Positions 52,993 to 63,200 of a stretch of DNA of 64,000 nucleotides are shown here, piece by piece. The DNA lies in the NCBI GenBank assembly GCA_017938765.1, contig JAGBAX010000023.1, positions 1 through 64,000 of the forward strand, given 5' to 3'. The position numbers and the translations under genes are program-made. Each line of letters begins with the position of its first letter. Positions within the stretch are counted from its first letter, which is position 1. Below the pieces are notes generated by a model. The model was not told the DNA's origin. It ran no database searches and saw nothing but the letters and a program-made list of their open reading frames with translations. This DNA comes from Alistipes sp. (GTDB lineage Bacteria > Bacteroidota > Bacteroidia > Bacteroidales > Rikenellaceae).

Positions 52993-53178
52993 TTATTTTA
53001 ATTCGTTTTCGCTCCACATTTCGCATTGGGTCATAATGGTTTCAAGGGCGGCCTCCTGACCTTCTGGTGGATATTTATATTTTTTGAGCAGTCGTTTTAC
53101 GATGCGGCGCATACCAGCGCGGGCGCTCTCCTTCATTGTCCAATCAATGGTTTTATTTGTGCGTAGAGCATCGGTCAA
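52993..53178 (-). pseudogene. C-terminal fragment of a type I restriction hsdR gene
   Basis: The 61 residues DALRTNKTIDWTMKESARAG, MRRIVKRLLKKYKYPP and EGQEAALETIMTQCEMWSEN are the typical end of EcoR124-type HsdR subunits (W-T-x-R/K-E-S-x-R-A ... V-K-R-L-L-x-K-Y-x-Y-P-P). The fragment is on the minus strand and its upstream side breaks directly into the plus-strand alkD-type fragment, so the rest of the gene was deleted. It is unlike the end of the intact HsdR at 60298-63432, so it comes from a different system. Confidence 0.8.
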
Positions 53179-53179
53179 T

Positions 53180-53768
53180 TCGCGCGTTTGAGGCGGTGCC
53201 GAGTGAGAGTCTCTGTTACGAGGAGACCGTCATTTGGGGCTATCTTATCAACCTCGAAAAGTGTTCGCTCGATGAGCGTTTGGCGATGCTCAGTCGCTAT
53301 GTGCCCGTGCTGGATAATTGGGCGGTGTGCGACTCCTACTGCGCTCACGCAAAGTGGATGGCGCGTGCAGATAAGTCGGCTTTGTGGGCGTTTTTGGAGC
53401 GTTGGTTTGACTCCGAGCGCGAGTTTGAGGTGCGCTTTGCGGTAGTTGTTGCGATGTGCTATTTCCTCAACGAGGGGTGGCTCGACAAGGTTTTTGAACG
53501 CATCAATAGGCTTGATTTCGGGCGCATAAAGTCGAAGTATAAAACCGTCAAAGGCAAGCCAAAAGTGGCACAACAAGGCACTGTGTAGAGCGCGGAGCCG
53601 TACTATGTGCGGATGGGCGTTGCGTGGCTGTTGGCGACTGCGTTGGCGAAGTTCTCCGATGCAACGAGGGTGTTTGTCTGCTCGTCAAACCTACCTGCTG
53701 ATGTAGTAAAACTCTATATCCGCAAAGCCCGCGAGTCGTTCCGCACACGCACGGTCAAGGCGGTGTGA
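53180..53768 (+). pseudogene. 3' part of an AlkD-type DNA glycosylase gene with an in-frame stop
   Basis: From about 53184 the frame reads AFEAVPSESLCYEETVIWGY, then LINLEKCSLDERLAMLSRYV, DNWAVCDSYCAHAKWMAR and FEVRFAVVVAMCYFLNEGWL, the middle and later helices of the DNA alkylation repair (AlkD) family. A TAG at 53586-53588 interrupts, after which the same frame continues SAEPYYVRMGVAWLLATALA to TGA at 53766, the usual AlkD end. A Gln codon changed to TAG would explain it. The beginning (about 70 residues) is missing, with an hsdR fragment joined on the opposite strand. The missing part resembles the fragment at 21469-21660. Confidence 0.8.
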
Positions 53769-53855
53769 TTATTTCATATAGCCTTATATTAAACATAATT
53801 TTACCAGAATTTAGGAAGCAAACATACTGAGCGATACGTCAAGGTTTGCGAGAGG

Positions 53856-53885
53856 AGAGAAAAAGTTTCGGCTTTTTCTCTTTTT
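53856..53885 (+). terminator. Terminator before the type I operon
   Basis: AGAGAAAAAG and CTTTTTCTCT form a 10-bp stem with a TTTCGG loop and a following T run. Confidence 0.8.
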
Positions 53886-53901
53886 ATTTCATAATATTTT
53901 A

Positions 53902-53909
53902 TAACTTTG
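53902..53909 (+). promoter_or_regulatory. -7 box of the type I operon
   Basis: TAACTTTG, 26 bases before the XRE gene. It is the only promoter-like box between the terminator at 53856 and hsdM. Confidence 0.55.
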
Positions 53910-53934
53910 TGGGAAATGATTAAATACTTTCTAT

Positions 53935-54126
53935 ATGAATCGCATAAAAGAGGTGCTCGAAGAGCGCGGAATTAAACAAACTTGGCTAGCTGAGAAGTTG
54001 GGCAAAAGTTTCTGCATGGTGAACTCTTATGTATGCAATCGTCGTCAGCCTAGCCTCGAAGTACTCTTCGAGATAGCCAAGATTTTGAATGTTGATCCCA
54101 AAGATTTAATTGCGAATAAGGAGTAA
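53935..54126 (+). CDS. XRE/Cro-type regulator of the type I system
   Basis: A 63-residue single-domain helix-turn-helix protein. The five-helix XRE fold is visible as EVLEERGIKQTWLAEKLGKS (helices 1-2), FCMVNSYVCNRRQPSLEVL (recognition helix and turn) and FEIAKILNVDPKDLI. Such small C-protein-like regulators lie before restriction genes and time their expression, keeping the nuclease off until the methylase is made. It ends 2 bases before hsdM, in the same operon. The operator was not located. Confidence 0.88.
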   Translation: MNRIKEVLEERGIKQTWLAEKLGKSFCMVNSYVCNRRQPSLEVLFEIAKILNVDPKDLIANKE

Positions 54127-54128
54127 TT

Positions 54129-56570
54129 ATGGCAGTCAAAAAATCTGAACTATATAGCACGCTATGGAAATGCTGCGACGAGCTTCGTGGCGGTATGGAT
54201 GCAAGTCAATACAAAGATTATGTATTGGTAATACTCTTCGTGAAGTATATTAGCGACAAAAGTCGTAGTGATGCAGCATTTGATATCGAAATCCCCGAAG
54301 GTTGTTATTTTGAGGACTTTGTTGCACTCAAAGGTAATCCCAATATCGGCGAGGAGATAAATAAAAAGATGCAAAAACTTGCCGAGGCTAATCAACTTGA
54401 AGGTGTATTCGTTGCGGACTTTGACGACGAAGCAAAACTCGGAAAAGGCAAAGATAAAGTTGAAACGCTTAGCAAACTTATCGCTGTTTTTCAGAATGAA
54501 AACCTCGATTTTAGCAAGAACAGAGCAGCTGATGATGACCTTATTGGCGATGCCTACGAGTATTTGATGAAGAACTTTGCCACCGAAAGTGGCAAGAGCA
54601 AAGGTCAATTTTACACCCCTGCAGAGGTTAGCCGTGTTATGGCGAAGGTTATCGGTTTGAGCAATGCTAAAAATGGCAAGCGCACAACGATATACGATCC
54701 CACTTGTGGTTCTGGCTCGTTGCTATTGAGGGCAATGTGCGAAACGCCCGAAGGAGCCACTGTTTATGGTCAGGAGAAGGATAATGCCACTGTCGGTTTG
54801 GCGAAGATGAATATGATTCTTCACAACGAGATTTATGCCGACATCAAGCAGGGCGATACTATCAACGACCCACAATTCAAGGATGATGACCAGCTTAAAA
54901 CATTCGACTATATCGTTGCAAACCCGCCATTCTCAACAAAATCGTGGTTGAAGAGTGCAAAGGCAGAAGACGAATACCATCGTTGGGGTGAAGGTATAAA
55001 AATTGGCATCCCGCCAGAGAAGAATGGCGACTATGCCTTCTTGCTACATATCGTTCGCTCGCTGAAGCAGACAGGTTGCGCGGCTTGTATCTTACCTCAC
55101 GGAGTACTGTTCCGAGGCAATGCCGAGGCACAAATCCGTAAATACCTCGTTGCCGAGAAGCGATATATTAAGGGCATCATCGGTCTTCCTGCCAATTTAT
55201 TCTTCGGCACTGGAATCCCCGCTTGCATCATTATCATCGAGAAATCAGAGGCGGCAGGTCGTAAGGGCGTTTTTATGATTGATGCCAAGAGTGGTTACAT
55301 TAAGGACGGTGCCAAAAACCGCTTGCGTGAGCAGGATATTCGCCGTATTGTCGATGTATGGCAATCGCAGCGTGATGTGCCTCACTATGCTCGCTTTGTG
55401 CCTATGGAGGAGATTGAGCGCAACGACTACAACCTCAATATCCCTCGCTATGTTTCTGCTCCCGATACCGAGATATTGCAAGATATCGATGCTCACCTCT
55501 ATGGTGGGCTGCCTAAGCACGATATCGACCAACTTGCGACATATTGGGATGTATGCCCATCGTTGCGTAGCGACCTATTCTCGGAACATCCTTCGCGCGA
55601 AGGATACTATTCGCTCAACTGTGAACAAGATGCTATCCGTGACACCGTTTCTGCAAATGCCGATTTCCAAAAGCAGAGCGAGGTATTTAAGCATAGTTTT
55701 GCCGACTGGTGCGACAAACATCGTGGCGAACTCAACTCTCTTGTTCAGGGCTTTGCTCCCAAGACACTAATCGAACAACTCGGCAACTCTCTGTTGGAGA
55801 TTTTCAGTGCCGACAGGTCGCTTGTCGATGCCTACGATGTCTATGACAGCCTGATGAACTATTGGGGCGAGACGATGCAGGACGATTGCTATATGATTTC
55901 GTCTGGTGGTTGGACGGTGCAACTCTATACTCCACAACCCACATCTAAGAAGAACGATGACAAGAAGAAAAAGGAGAAGAAAGCAACCACCCCAGAGGAT
56001 ATTGTTTGCGACCTGCTCCCTGTGCCTATCGTTGTCGATGAGTATTTTGCCGATAAGCGCGATCTTATCATCGCAGCCGAGGAGTTGCTCTCGCAGAATG
56101 AGGCACAACTTGCCGAACTTATCGAGGAGCAGGCGGAGAACTATCTCGATGAGGACAGCTTCCCAGACGGCAAGATGACCGATGCCAATATCAAGAAACG
56201 CATCAAGGCTCTTGATAAGAAGGCAGATGCCGAGGAGCTTGCCGTGTTGCAGAAATATCTCGACCTTAAGGGCGATATTTCGCTCAACAAGAAACTTATC
56301 AAGGAGCGCAAGTACGACCTGCTTACTGCACTTTTGGTTAAGTATGCCGCCCTCTCGGAGGAGGATATTAAGCGATTGGTCATCGAGAAGAAGTGGTTTG
56401 CATCACTTGGCTCACGCCTTGATGGCGAGATGCAACGCATCAGCCAACAGCTCACCTCAAAGGTATCGGCTCTCGCCGAGCGTTACGCACAAACTCTACC
56501 TGAGATTGATGCCGAAATTGCCGACTTGGAGGCAAAAGTCGCAGCACACCTAAAACAAATGGGATATTAA
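54129..56570 (+). CDS. hsdM: Type I restriction-modification methyltransferase subunit
   Basis: An 813-residue N6-adenine methyltransferase subunit. The N-terminal helical domain (about 1-150) precedes the catalytic domain: FYTP (161-164), the SAM-binding DPTCGSGSLL (190-199) and the catalytic NPPF (265-268). The C-terminal 300 residues are an extra long coiled-coil-like helical extension (KKNDDKKKKEKKATT, then repeated E-rich helices) that is longer than in many HsdM proteins. It methylates the target adenine together with HsdS and guides the motor HsdR. It is part of the operon with the small XRE regulator upstream. Confidence 0.95.
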   Translation: MAVKKSELYSTLWKCCDELRGGMDASQYKDYVLVILFVKYISDKSRSDAAFDIEIPEGCYFEDFVALKGNPNIGEEINKKMQKLAEANQLEGVFVADFDDEAKLGKGKDKVETLSKLIAVFQNENLDFSKNRAADDDLIGDAYEYLMKNFATESGKSKGQFYTPAEVSRVMAKVIGLSNAKNGKRTTIYDPTCGSGSLLLRAMCETPEGATVYGQEKDNATVGLAKMNMILHNEIYADIKQGDTINDPQFKDDDQLKTFDYIVANPPFSTKSWLKSAKAEDEYHRWGEGIKIGIPPEKNGDYAFLLHIVRSLKQTGCAACILPHGVLFRGNAEAQIRKYLVAEKRYIKGIIGLPANLFFGTGIPACIIIIEKSEAAGRKGVFMIDAKSGYIKDGAKNRLREQDIRRIVDVWQSQRDVPHYARFVPMEEIERNDYNLNIPRYVSAPDTEILQDIDAHLYGGLPKHDIDQLATYWDVCPSLRSDLFSEHPSREGYYSLNCEQDAIRDTVSANADFQKQSEVFKHSFADWCDKHRGELNSLVQGFAPKTLIEQLGNSLLEIFSADRSLVDAYDVYDSLMNYWGETMQDDCYMISSGGWTVQLYTPQPTSKKNDDKKKKEKKATTPEDIVCDLLPVPIVVDEYFADKRDLIIAAEELLSQNEAQLAELIEEQAENYLDEDSFPDGKMTDANIKKRIKALDKKADAEELAVLQKYLDLKGDISLNKKLIKERKYDLLTALLVKYAALSEEDIKRLVIEKKWFASLGSRLDGEMQRISQQLTSKVSALAERYAQTLPEIDAEIADLEAKVAAHLKQMGY

Positions 56571-56588
56571 AAACTAAAAATAAAAGCT

Positions 56589-56816
56589 ATGACTGAACAA
56601 GAATTTTGGAATCTAATCTATAAGAAAGCTGAAAGTGAATTTAATAAGGGTTTGATTCGAAGCACATATCCTTCACATATTGCAGAACCAATGTGCAATG
56701 CAATAGATAGTAAAGATAAGGCAGAGCTATTAGATAGATTGCATAAAGAATGGCTTGAATATCAAAAACGCCAAAGCGATATCATCCAAGCATACTTAAA
56801 AATGATTGGAAAGTAA
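56589..56816 (+). CDS. Small hypothetical protein inside the type I operon
   Basis: A 75-residue helical protein beginning MTEQEFWNLIYKKAESEFNK, followed by a basic, amphipathic helix with WLEYQKRQSDIIQAYLKMIG near the end. There is no signal peptide or membrane helix. It lies 18 bases after hsdM and 12 before the next gene, so it belongs to the operon. It may pair with the downstream membrane proteins. No family is recognised. Confidence 0.6.
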   Translation: MTEQEFWNLIYKKAESEFNKGLIRSTYPSHIAEPMCNAIDSKDKAELLDRLHKEWLEYQKRQSDIIQAYLKMIGK

Positions 56817-56828
56817 TACCTGAATAAA

Positions 56829-57452
56829 ATGAAGAAAAACCTCAGTATAATACTATCGTTGATAGCTCTTATTGGAGTTGTCGTGTTGGCTGTTGTGATG
56901 GTGTGCCTTAATGTATCGCTTGCCAATGTTTCGCTCGATACTTTTATCGGCGTTATGGTAACAATGATAGGCATACTCGTAACCTTTGCTGTCGGCTGGC
57001 AGATTATCAACGCTTTGGAGATTAAAAGTAAACTTGCCGAAATAGAGAAAATTAAAGCGGATGTCAATACCCAGCAGAGCAATATTGACAAAATTGCGGC
57101 TCGTATAGCGTATGATGCTGCTGTAAACCGTAGTTATACTCTTCACAAAATTGGCGAGCATATCAAGGCTTTTGCCTGTACATTAGAGGCTATTGAACAT
57201 TGCTTGAAAATCGACGAGTACGAAGATTTGAATACCCTATTACACAACTTACAGGTTTTTGCATCGTACTCACATACTATGCGTTGCTATAAAAGCGATA
57301 GCGAAGCAATGGCAAAAGCGGATGATGCAATTAAGAAATCACCTAAATATCCCCTGATTAAAGACAAATATGAGGAGGCAATAAAAGAATATAATATGTG
57401 GTGGAAACTAATTGTTGATGATACAAAAGACCAATCATCTAAAACTAAATAA
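56829..57452 (+). CDS. Two-helix membrane protein inside the type I operon
   Basis: A 207-residue protein with two N-terminal membrane helices (about residues 7-28 and 38-58), a coiled-coil-like segment (LEIKSKLAEIEKIKADVNTQ) and a soluble helical domain (about 90-195) resembling short TPR repeats. No catalytic motif is visible. It abuts the next gene with no gap. Small two-helix proteins with a helical cytosolic domain occur among membrane effectors of defence systems, but nothing in the sequence ties this one to a known family. Confidence 0.6.
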   Translation: MKKNLSIILSLIALIGVVVLAVVMVCLNVSLANVSLDTFIGVMVTMIGILVTFAVGWQIINALEIKSKLAEIEKIKADVNTQQSNIDKIAARIAYDAAVNRSYTLHKIGEHIKAFACTLEAIEHCLKIDEYEDLNTLLHNLQVFASYSHTMRCYKSDSEAMAKADDAIKKSPKYPLIKDKYEEAIKEYNMWWKLIVDDTKDQSSKTK

Positions 57453-58481
57453 ATGGAAGTAATTATATCTGAAATATTTGCTGGATATTGTTGGTATATA
57501 GCCCTAATGCACTTTGCTCTATCTGTTGTTCTATTTTTTATAGTCAATTGGATTGGGGCAAGAGCGATTTCTGTCGGTTATATGCAAATGAATATTGTGA
57601 TACAAGAAGATACGGCTCCGGCATTTAATTTCCTTTTTAAGGTTTTGGCACCAATAGTATTTATAGTGTTATGCGCTGTAGGCTTTGAGGCAATAGGCTT
57701 AGCATCATTCAACAAAAACATATACTTTATAACCATCTTCTATTGGGCATTTCGCGTTTTATTTGTCATTTGCACAAGTCGCGGCAAATTAACAAACTGG
57801 TGGGAACAGATTATATATTGGACAACCTCCATTGGTTTGTCTTTATGGGTATATAGTTTGCTTGAAAGTGTTGAGCGAATATTACCAAGTCCACGTTCAT
57901 TGCTTGACCAATTATGGATATTGATTATAATATTTGTTTATTCAATTCTAAACAAAGTGCAAATATCAAGAGAAGGGACTATTAAACGAAAAAACAATTA
58001 TATTCTTTCAAGATATACAACTTTTAAGAAGAAGTACGATACAATTATAAAAGAGTTCTTCCATAATGATTTTTACGAGGCCCTGACCTATTCGATTATG
58101 ATATATGAAGATTTTAATCGTCCAATTATTGTTAGATGGATTGAATATCTTCGTTTTTGGATAACTCGCAAGCCCCACACATTGGGGATTATGCAGGTTA
58201 CAACCGATAAATTTATTGACAACGAAGAGTCAATAAAACAAGCAATGCAAGTTATTCATAATTTAGGAGCCGATTTTATAAAAGAATATAGTGATTCAAA
58301 ATATAGAGAATATTACACTTCTGTTTCATCGTCAGCATCTTATATTGCCCAAAAATATAATGGTGGTGGTTGGAAGTATCAAGAGGAGGTGTGGGGCATA
58401 TTCACAACAATAGAGAGTTATTACTCGAATATCAAATCGTTAATTCCAGACAAGGCAGATATTGATGATACTAAAAAATAA
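57453..58481 (+). CDS. Four-helix membrane protein inside the type I operon
   Basis: A 342-residue membrane protein. Hydrophobic segments lie at about residues 14-34, 60-84, 90-108, 120-139 and 152-165, giving four or five membrane helices, and a cytosolic domain from about 175 to 342 is rich in Tyr/Lys (RYTTFKKKYDTIIKEFFHND). No family is recognised. It starts one base after the end of the preceding membrane-protein gene, so the two are translationally linked and likely interact. The hsdS start (58483) follows its stop immediately. Confidence 0.6.
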   Translation: MEVIISEIFAGYCWYIALMHFALSVVLFFIVNWIGARAISVGYMQMNIVIQEDTAPAFNFLFKVLAPIVFIVLCAVGFEAIGLASFNKNIYFITIFYWAFRVLFVICTSRGKLTNWWEQIIYWTTSIGLSLWVYSLLESVERILPSPRSLLDQLWILIIIFVYSILNKVQISREGTIKRKNNYILSRYTTFKKKYDTIIKEFFHNDFYEALTYSIMIYEDFNRPIIVRWIEYLRFWITRKPHTLGIMQVTTDKFIDNEESIKQAMQVIHNLGADFIKEYSDSKYREYYTSVSSSASYIAQKYNGGGWKYQEEVWGIFTTIESYYSNIKSLIPDKADIDDTKK

Positions 58482-58482
58482 C

Positions 58483-60285
58483 ATGCCACAAGGATATAAG
58501 CAGACCGAGTTAGGGATAATACCCGAAGATTGGGAGGTGGTCAATTTTTGTGAAGTTGCTGACAACTTTACAGGGCTAACTTATGCTCCTGAAAATGTTA
58601 AAAATTATGGCACTTTGGTCTTACGCTCATCCAACATACAAGACGGATTTCTATGTTATGAAGATAATGTTTATGTAGATGGAATAAATATTCCAGACCG
58701 AGCCAAAGCCAAAGCTGGAGATATACTTGTATGTGTTCGTAACGGCAGTCGTAATCTTATAGGCAAAAGTGCTTTAATCAGTTCAAAAGCTCCTAAAAAC
58801 TTAGCCTTCGGAGCTTTTATGACAGTATTAAGAGCTAAAAATGGATCTCATAATATATTCATACATCAAATATGGCAGTCTGATTATATCCAAAGACAGA
58901 TAAAAGATAATCTAGGAGCAACTATTAATCAGGTAACGAATAAGGATATTAGTAGATACATTATTCCGATGCCTCCTATTGCGGAGCAGAGGGCGATTGC
59001 GGAGGCGTTGAGTGATGTGGATAGGTTGATTGCAGCATTGGATAAGAAAATCGCTAAAAAACAACTCCTCAAACAAGGTGCTATGTGCAAACTTTTATCT
59101 TTGTCAGGTAGAGGTAAAAAGTGGTTTAATGTCAGGTTGGGGAATGTCGTAAATATTCGTAAAGGCAGTATGCTTACTTCTGACAGATTTGTTGCAGGGA
59201 ATATTCCTGTAATTGCAGGAGGTAAGATTCCTGCGGGTTATCATAATGTGGCGAATAGACCTGCAAATACTATTACCATTAGTGCATCAGGCGCCAGTGC
59301 TGGATATGTAGCGTTATATAATAAGCCTATTTTTGCAACAGATTGTTCAACTATAGAACCTTGCTCAACATACGACATTCATTATATTTATCATCTGCTG
59401 AAGTATTATCAGTCAGAAATTTTTGCAATGCAGACTGGTGGTGCACAACCACATGTTCATCCATCAGATTTGAATGAGTTGCAAATACTCTATGCAAAAG
59501 ACATTGAGGAGCAACAAGCAATTGTTACGATATTAAGTGATATGGATAAGGAGATTGCCGACCTTGAAGCCCAGCGCGACAAGTACCGCCTCCTAAAATC
59601 GGGTATGATGCAAAAACTCCTAACTGGACAAATTCGTTTAGTTAAACAACAAGCGAAGATTATTCCATTGGGTGTAGAAGCTCCTGCGGTAAGAGAGATA
59701 CCTATTGATGCCCATATTATTGCAGGTCATATTGTTAATAGGTCGCACCAATCAAGGGGATGGGGTCGTACAAAGTTGCAAAAGTCATTGCATCTTATAG
59801 GCTACTGCACGCAGTTAAATCTCGGCAACGAATACATCCGCAACACAGCAGGACCAGATGACCAACAATTGATGAATTATATTGACCAAAAGTTTAGGCA
59901 ATATAGGCATGTCAATAAAGTCTGCGAGAAGTTACCCGATGGTAGAACTCATTATTCGTACACGCCTACGCCTATGATACAAGATGTAGAGATGGCGTAT
60001 GAGAAGTACCCCAAAGAGTTGCGCAAGCAGATAGATGCATTGATAGACAAGCTAAACACAATGGATTTGGCTGGTGCAGAGATGCTTTCAACGCTTTATG
60101 CCGTGTGGAATAACCGCATTATAAAGCAAGAGCAGATAACAGATGACTTGTTGATTGCTGATTTCTATGCTTGGAGCACGCACAAAGCAGATTTTGAGGA
60201 GGCACGCGTGAGAAAAGCATTGAATTATATGCGAGATAATAATATAATTCCAGTTGGCTGGGGTAAATATATTGATAAGAGGTAA
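58483..60285 (+). CDS. hsdS: Type I specificity subunit with a C-terminal extra domain
   Basis: A 600-residue HsdS. The two target-recognition domains lie at about residues 1-200 and 215-380, each followed by a conserved spacer helix (PIAEQRAIAEALSDVDRLIA and EEQQAIVTILSDMDKEIADL) that sets the spacing between half-sites. The ATG at 58483 (MPQGYKQTELGIIPEDWEVV) follows the preceding stop codon by one base, and it is the normal HsdS N-terminus. After about residue 390 there is an extra helical domain (GRTKLQKSLHLIGYCTQLNL, RNTAGPDDQQL) of about 200 residues seen on some HsdS proteins. It dictates the DNA sequence recognised by the complex. Confidence 0.92.
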   Translation: MPQGYKQTELGIIPEDWEVVNFCEVADNFTGLTYAPENVKNYGTLVLRSSNIQDGFLCYEDNVYVDGINIPDRAKAKAGDILVCVRNGSRNLIGKSALISSKAPKNLAFGAFMTVLRAKNGSHNIFIHQIWQSDYIQRQIKDNLGATINQVTNKDISRYIIPMPPIAEQRAIAEALSDVDRLIAALDKKIAKKQLLKQGAMCKLLSLSGRGKKWFNVRLGNVVNIRKGSMLTSDRFVAGNIPVIAGGKIPAGYHNVANRPANTITISASGASAGYVALYNKPIFATDCSTIEPCSTYDIHYIYHLLKYYQSEIFAMQTGGAQPHVHPSDLNELQILYAKDIEEQQAIVTILSDMDKEIADLEAQRDKYRLLKSGMMQKLLTGQIRLVKQQAKIIPLGVEAPAVREIPIDAHIIAGHIVNRSHQSRGWGRTKLQKSLHLIGYCTQLNLGNEYIRNTAGPDDQQLMNYIDQKFRQYRHVNKVCEKLPDGRTHYSYTPTPMIQDVEMAYEKYPKELRKQIDALIDKLNTMDLAGAEMLSTLYAVWNNRIIKQEQITDDLLIADFYAWSTHKADFEEARVRKALNYMRDNNIIPVGWGKYIDKR

Positions 60286-60297
60286 ATAATAAATACT

Positions 60298-63200
60298 ATG
60301 GACACAACAATCGGGGCAAAGGAGCGTGTTACGCAAAATAGGTTGATAGGGCTTTTTAGGCGTGTATTGAAGTACGCCTATCTCGGCAATTGGGAGAAGC
60401 GAGAGGGCAATAGCAATGTCGAGGAGGAGTATCTCACTGCATATCTTGTTCGTCGTGGCTACACCGACAAGGAGATACGCAGTGCCATAGCCAAACTTAA
60501 GCAGGCGGCAGGCTCGCTTGGTGGCGGACTTTACAACGCCAACAAGGAGGTCTATACCTTGTTACGCTATGGCGTGAATGTGCAGGCGGAGGTGACCGAA
60601 AAGAAGAAGATGGTACACCTTATCGACTGGGCAAACCCGATGGAGAATGATTTTCAGATTGCCGAGGAGGTAACAATACACGGCACAAGCGACCGCCGCC
60701 CCGATTTAGTCGTTTATGTCAATGGTATTGCCCTTGCGGTAATAGAGTTGAAGCGCAGCACTGTGTCCGCACACGAGGGTATTCGTCAGAATATCCGCAA
60801 CCAACAAGATGGTTATATTCCCCGATTCTTCACGACAATACAGCTCCTCTTTGCGGGGAACGACACCGAGGGCTTGCACTATGGAGTAATTAAAACGCCC
60901 GAGAAGTTCTGGCTTCGTTGGAAAGAGCCGTGTGGTGAGCCTTGTGCAAAGCCTCACTTCACAGCAGAGGAGTATCCCAATGAGTTGGACCGCAGCGTGT
61001 TGCAGTTCTTTGAGCCGGCAAGGTTATTGGAGTATATTCACGACTTCATAATCTTTGATGGTGGCGTAAAGAAGGCTGCACGACCTAATCAATATTTTGC
61101 CATAAAGGCGGCACAGCCACGAGTGCGCAATAAGCAAAATGGTATAATCTGGCACTCGCAAGGTTCGGGCAAGTCGCTAACGATGGTGTGGTTAGCACAA
61201 TGGATACGCGAGAATGTGGAAGATGCCCGTGTAGTAATCATCACCGACCGTGACGAGTTGGATAAGCAGATAGAGAACGGCTTTAAGGACGCTGGAGAGC
61301 AGATTAAGCGAGCAACGAGTGGCGACAAGTTAATAGGTATGCTCAATGCTGCCGAGCCGTGGCTTATATGTTCGTTGATACACAAGTTTGGCAACAAGAA
61401 TGATGGCGACACCATCTCGGTCGGTGGCAAAAAGGCGACCAAATCGCTTGACCTCTACCTCGAAGAGTTGGCAAAGTCGTTGCCTGCTGACTTCCGAGCA
61501 AAAGGCAACATTTATGTCTTTATTGATGAGTGTCACCGCACACAGGGAGGTATGCTCCACGAGGCGATGAAGCACATAATGGGCAACGATGTGATGCTTA
61601 TAGGTTTTACAGGTACACCATTGCTTCATACAGACAAAAAGAAATCCATTGAGACATTTGGCTCGTATATCCACAGTTACAAATTCAATGAGGCAGTTGA
61701 GGATGGCGTTATCCTCGACCTGCGCTACGAGGCTCGCAATGTGGAGCAGTATCTCGGCAAGCGAGAAAAGATAGATGAGTGGTTTGATGCCAAAACAAAG
61801 GGTTTGAGCACGGTTGCCCGTGCTGCACTCAAAGAGCGTTGGGCGAAGATGGAGAACCTGTTTAGTAGCAAGGAGCGCATAGACCGTATTGTGGCAGACA
61901 TTTGCCAAGATATGAGTACGAAGCGTGCTTTGTCGGGTGGATATGGAAATGCTATGCTTGTAGCCGACAGCATCTATCAGGCGTGTCGCTATTGGGAGGT
62001 GTTCCAATCAACGGAACTCAAAGGACATTGCGCTGTGGTTACAAGTTATGATGCAAGCACTGCATCGGTGAAAGATGAATATCAAGGCGATGGGGAGACC
62101 GAGGATCTGACAAAGTATGAGATCTACCAACAGATGATAGGCGAACTGACCGCCGAGCAGTTTGAAGCGAGGGCAAAGAATGAGTTTGTCAACCATCCGG
62201 GTGATATGAAACTCCTGATTGTAGTGGATAAGTTGCTGACAGGTTTTGATGCGCCATCCGCCACCTATCTCTATATCGACAAGAAGATGCGTGACCACAA
62301 TCTTTTCCAAGCCATTTGCCGAGTAAATCGTGTGGATAGCGAGGAGAAAGATTACGGCTATATTGTTGATTATCAAGACCTATTTGGTGCTGTCAAAAGT
62401 GCGATTGAGGATTATACAAATGGTGCATTTGACGGATACGATGCAGATGACATCAAAGGGTTGCTCACCAATCGTCTTGCAGAGGCTCGAAAAGCGTTGG
62501 AGGAGGCATTGCAGGCAGTGCACACGATGTGTGAGGTGATACATCCGCAGACAAGAGAGGCATATTTCGCCTACTTTGTCTATGCCGAGACTACACCTAT
62601 AGAGGAGCAGCAAAAGGAGTGCGAGGCAAATGCTAACAAGAGAGAGACATTCTACAAATTTGTTTCCCGCTTGGTGCGCCGATATATCGACCTTGCCAAC
62701 GAGATGGAGGCTGCTGGCTTTACAGCAGAAGAGGCGGCAGATATTAAGAAGCAGGTGGATTATTACAACGACATAAAGGATGAGATTAAGTTGAAGAGTG
62801 GCGATGCGCTGGACTTGAAGTATTACGACCCAGCAATGCGCCAGCTAATTGACAACTATGTTCGCGCAGAGGATAGTGAGAAGTTGGTCGATTTGGCAGA
62901 TATCTCATTCCTTGACTTGATTGATACGGACAGTGATAAAGCAATCGATTCGCTACCAAAGAAGATTAAGCAAAATGAGCGCTCTGTGGCAGAGGTATTG
63001 GCTGCTAATATGCGTAAGATGATTATCAGTGAACGCCCAAATAATCCAGCCTATTTTGATAAAATGTCGGAGTTGCTCAATCAACTGCTTCAAGAGCAAA
63101 AAGATGGCAAGTTACAATATAAGGAGCTTATCGGTAAGTTAATTGACAAACTCAAAGAGGCTCGCTCGACAGTAAAGGCCAAATACCCTGCATCAATTGA

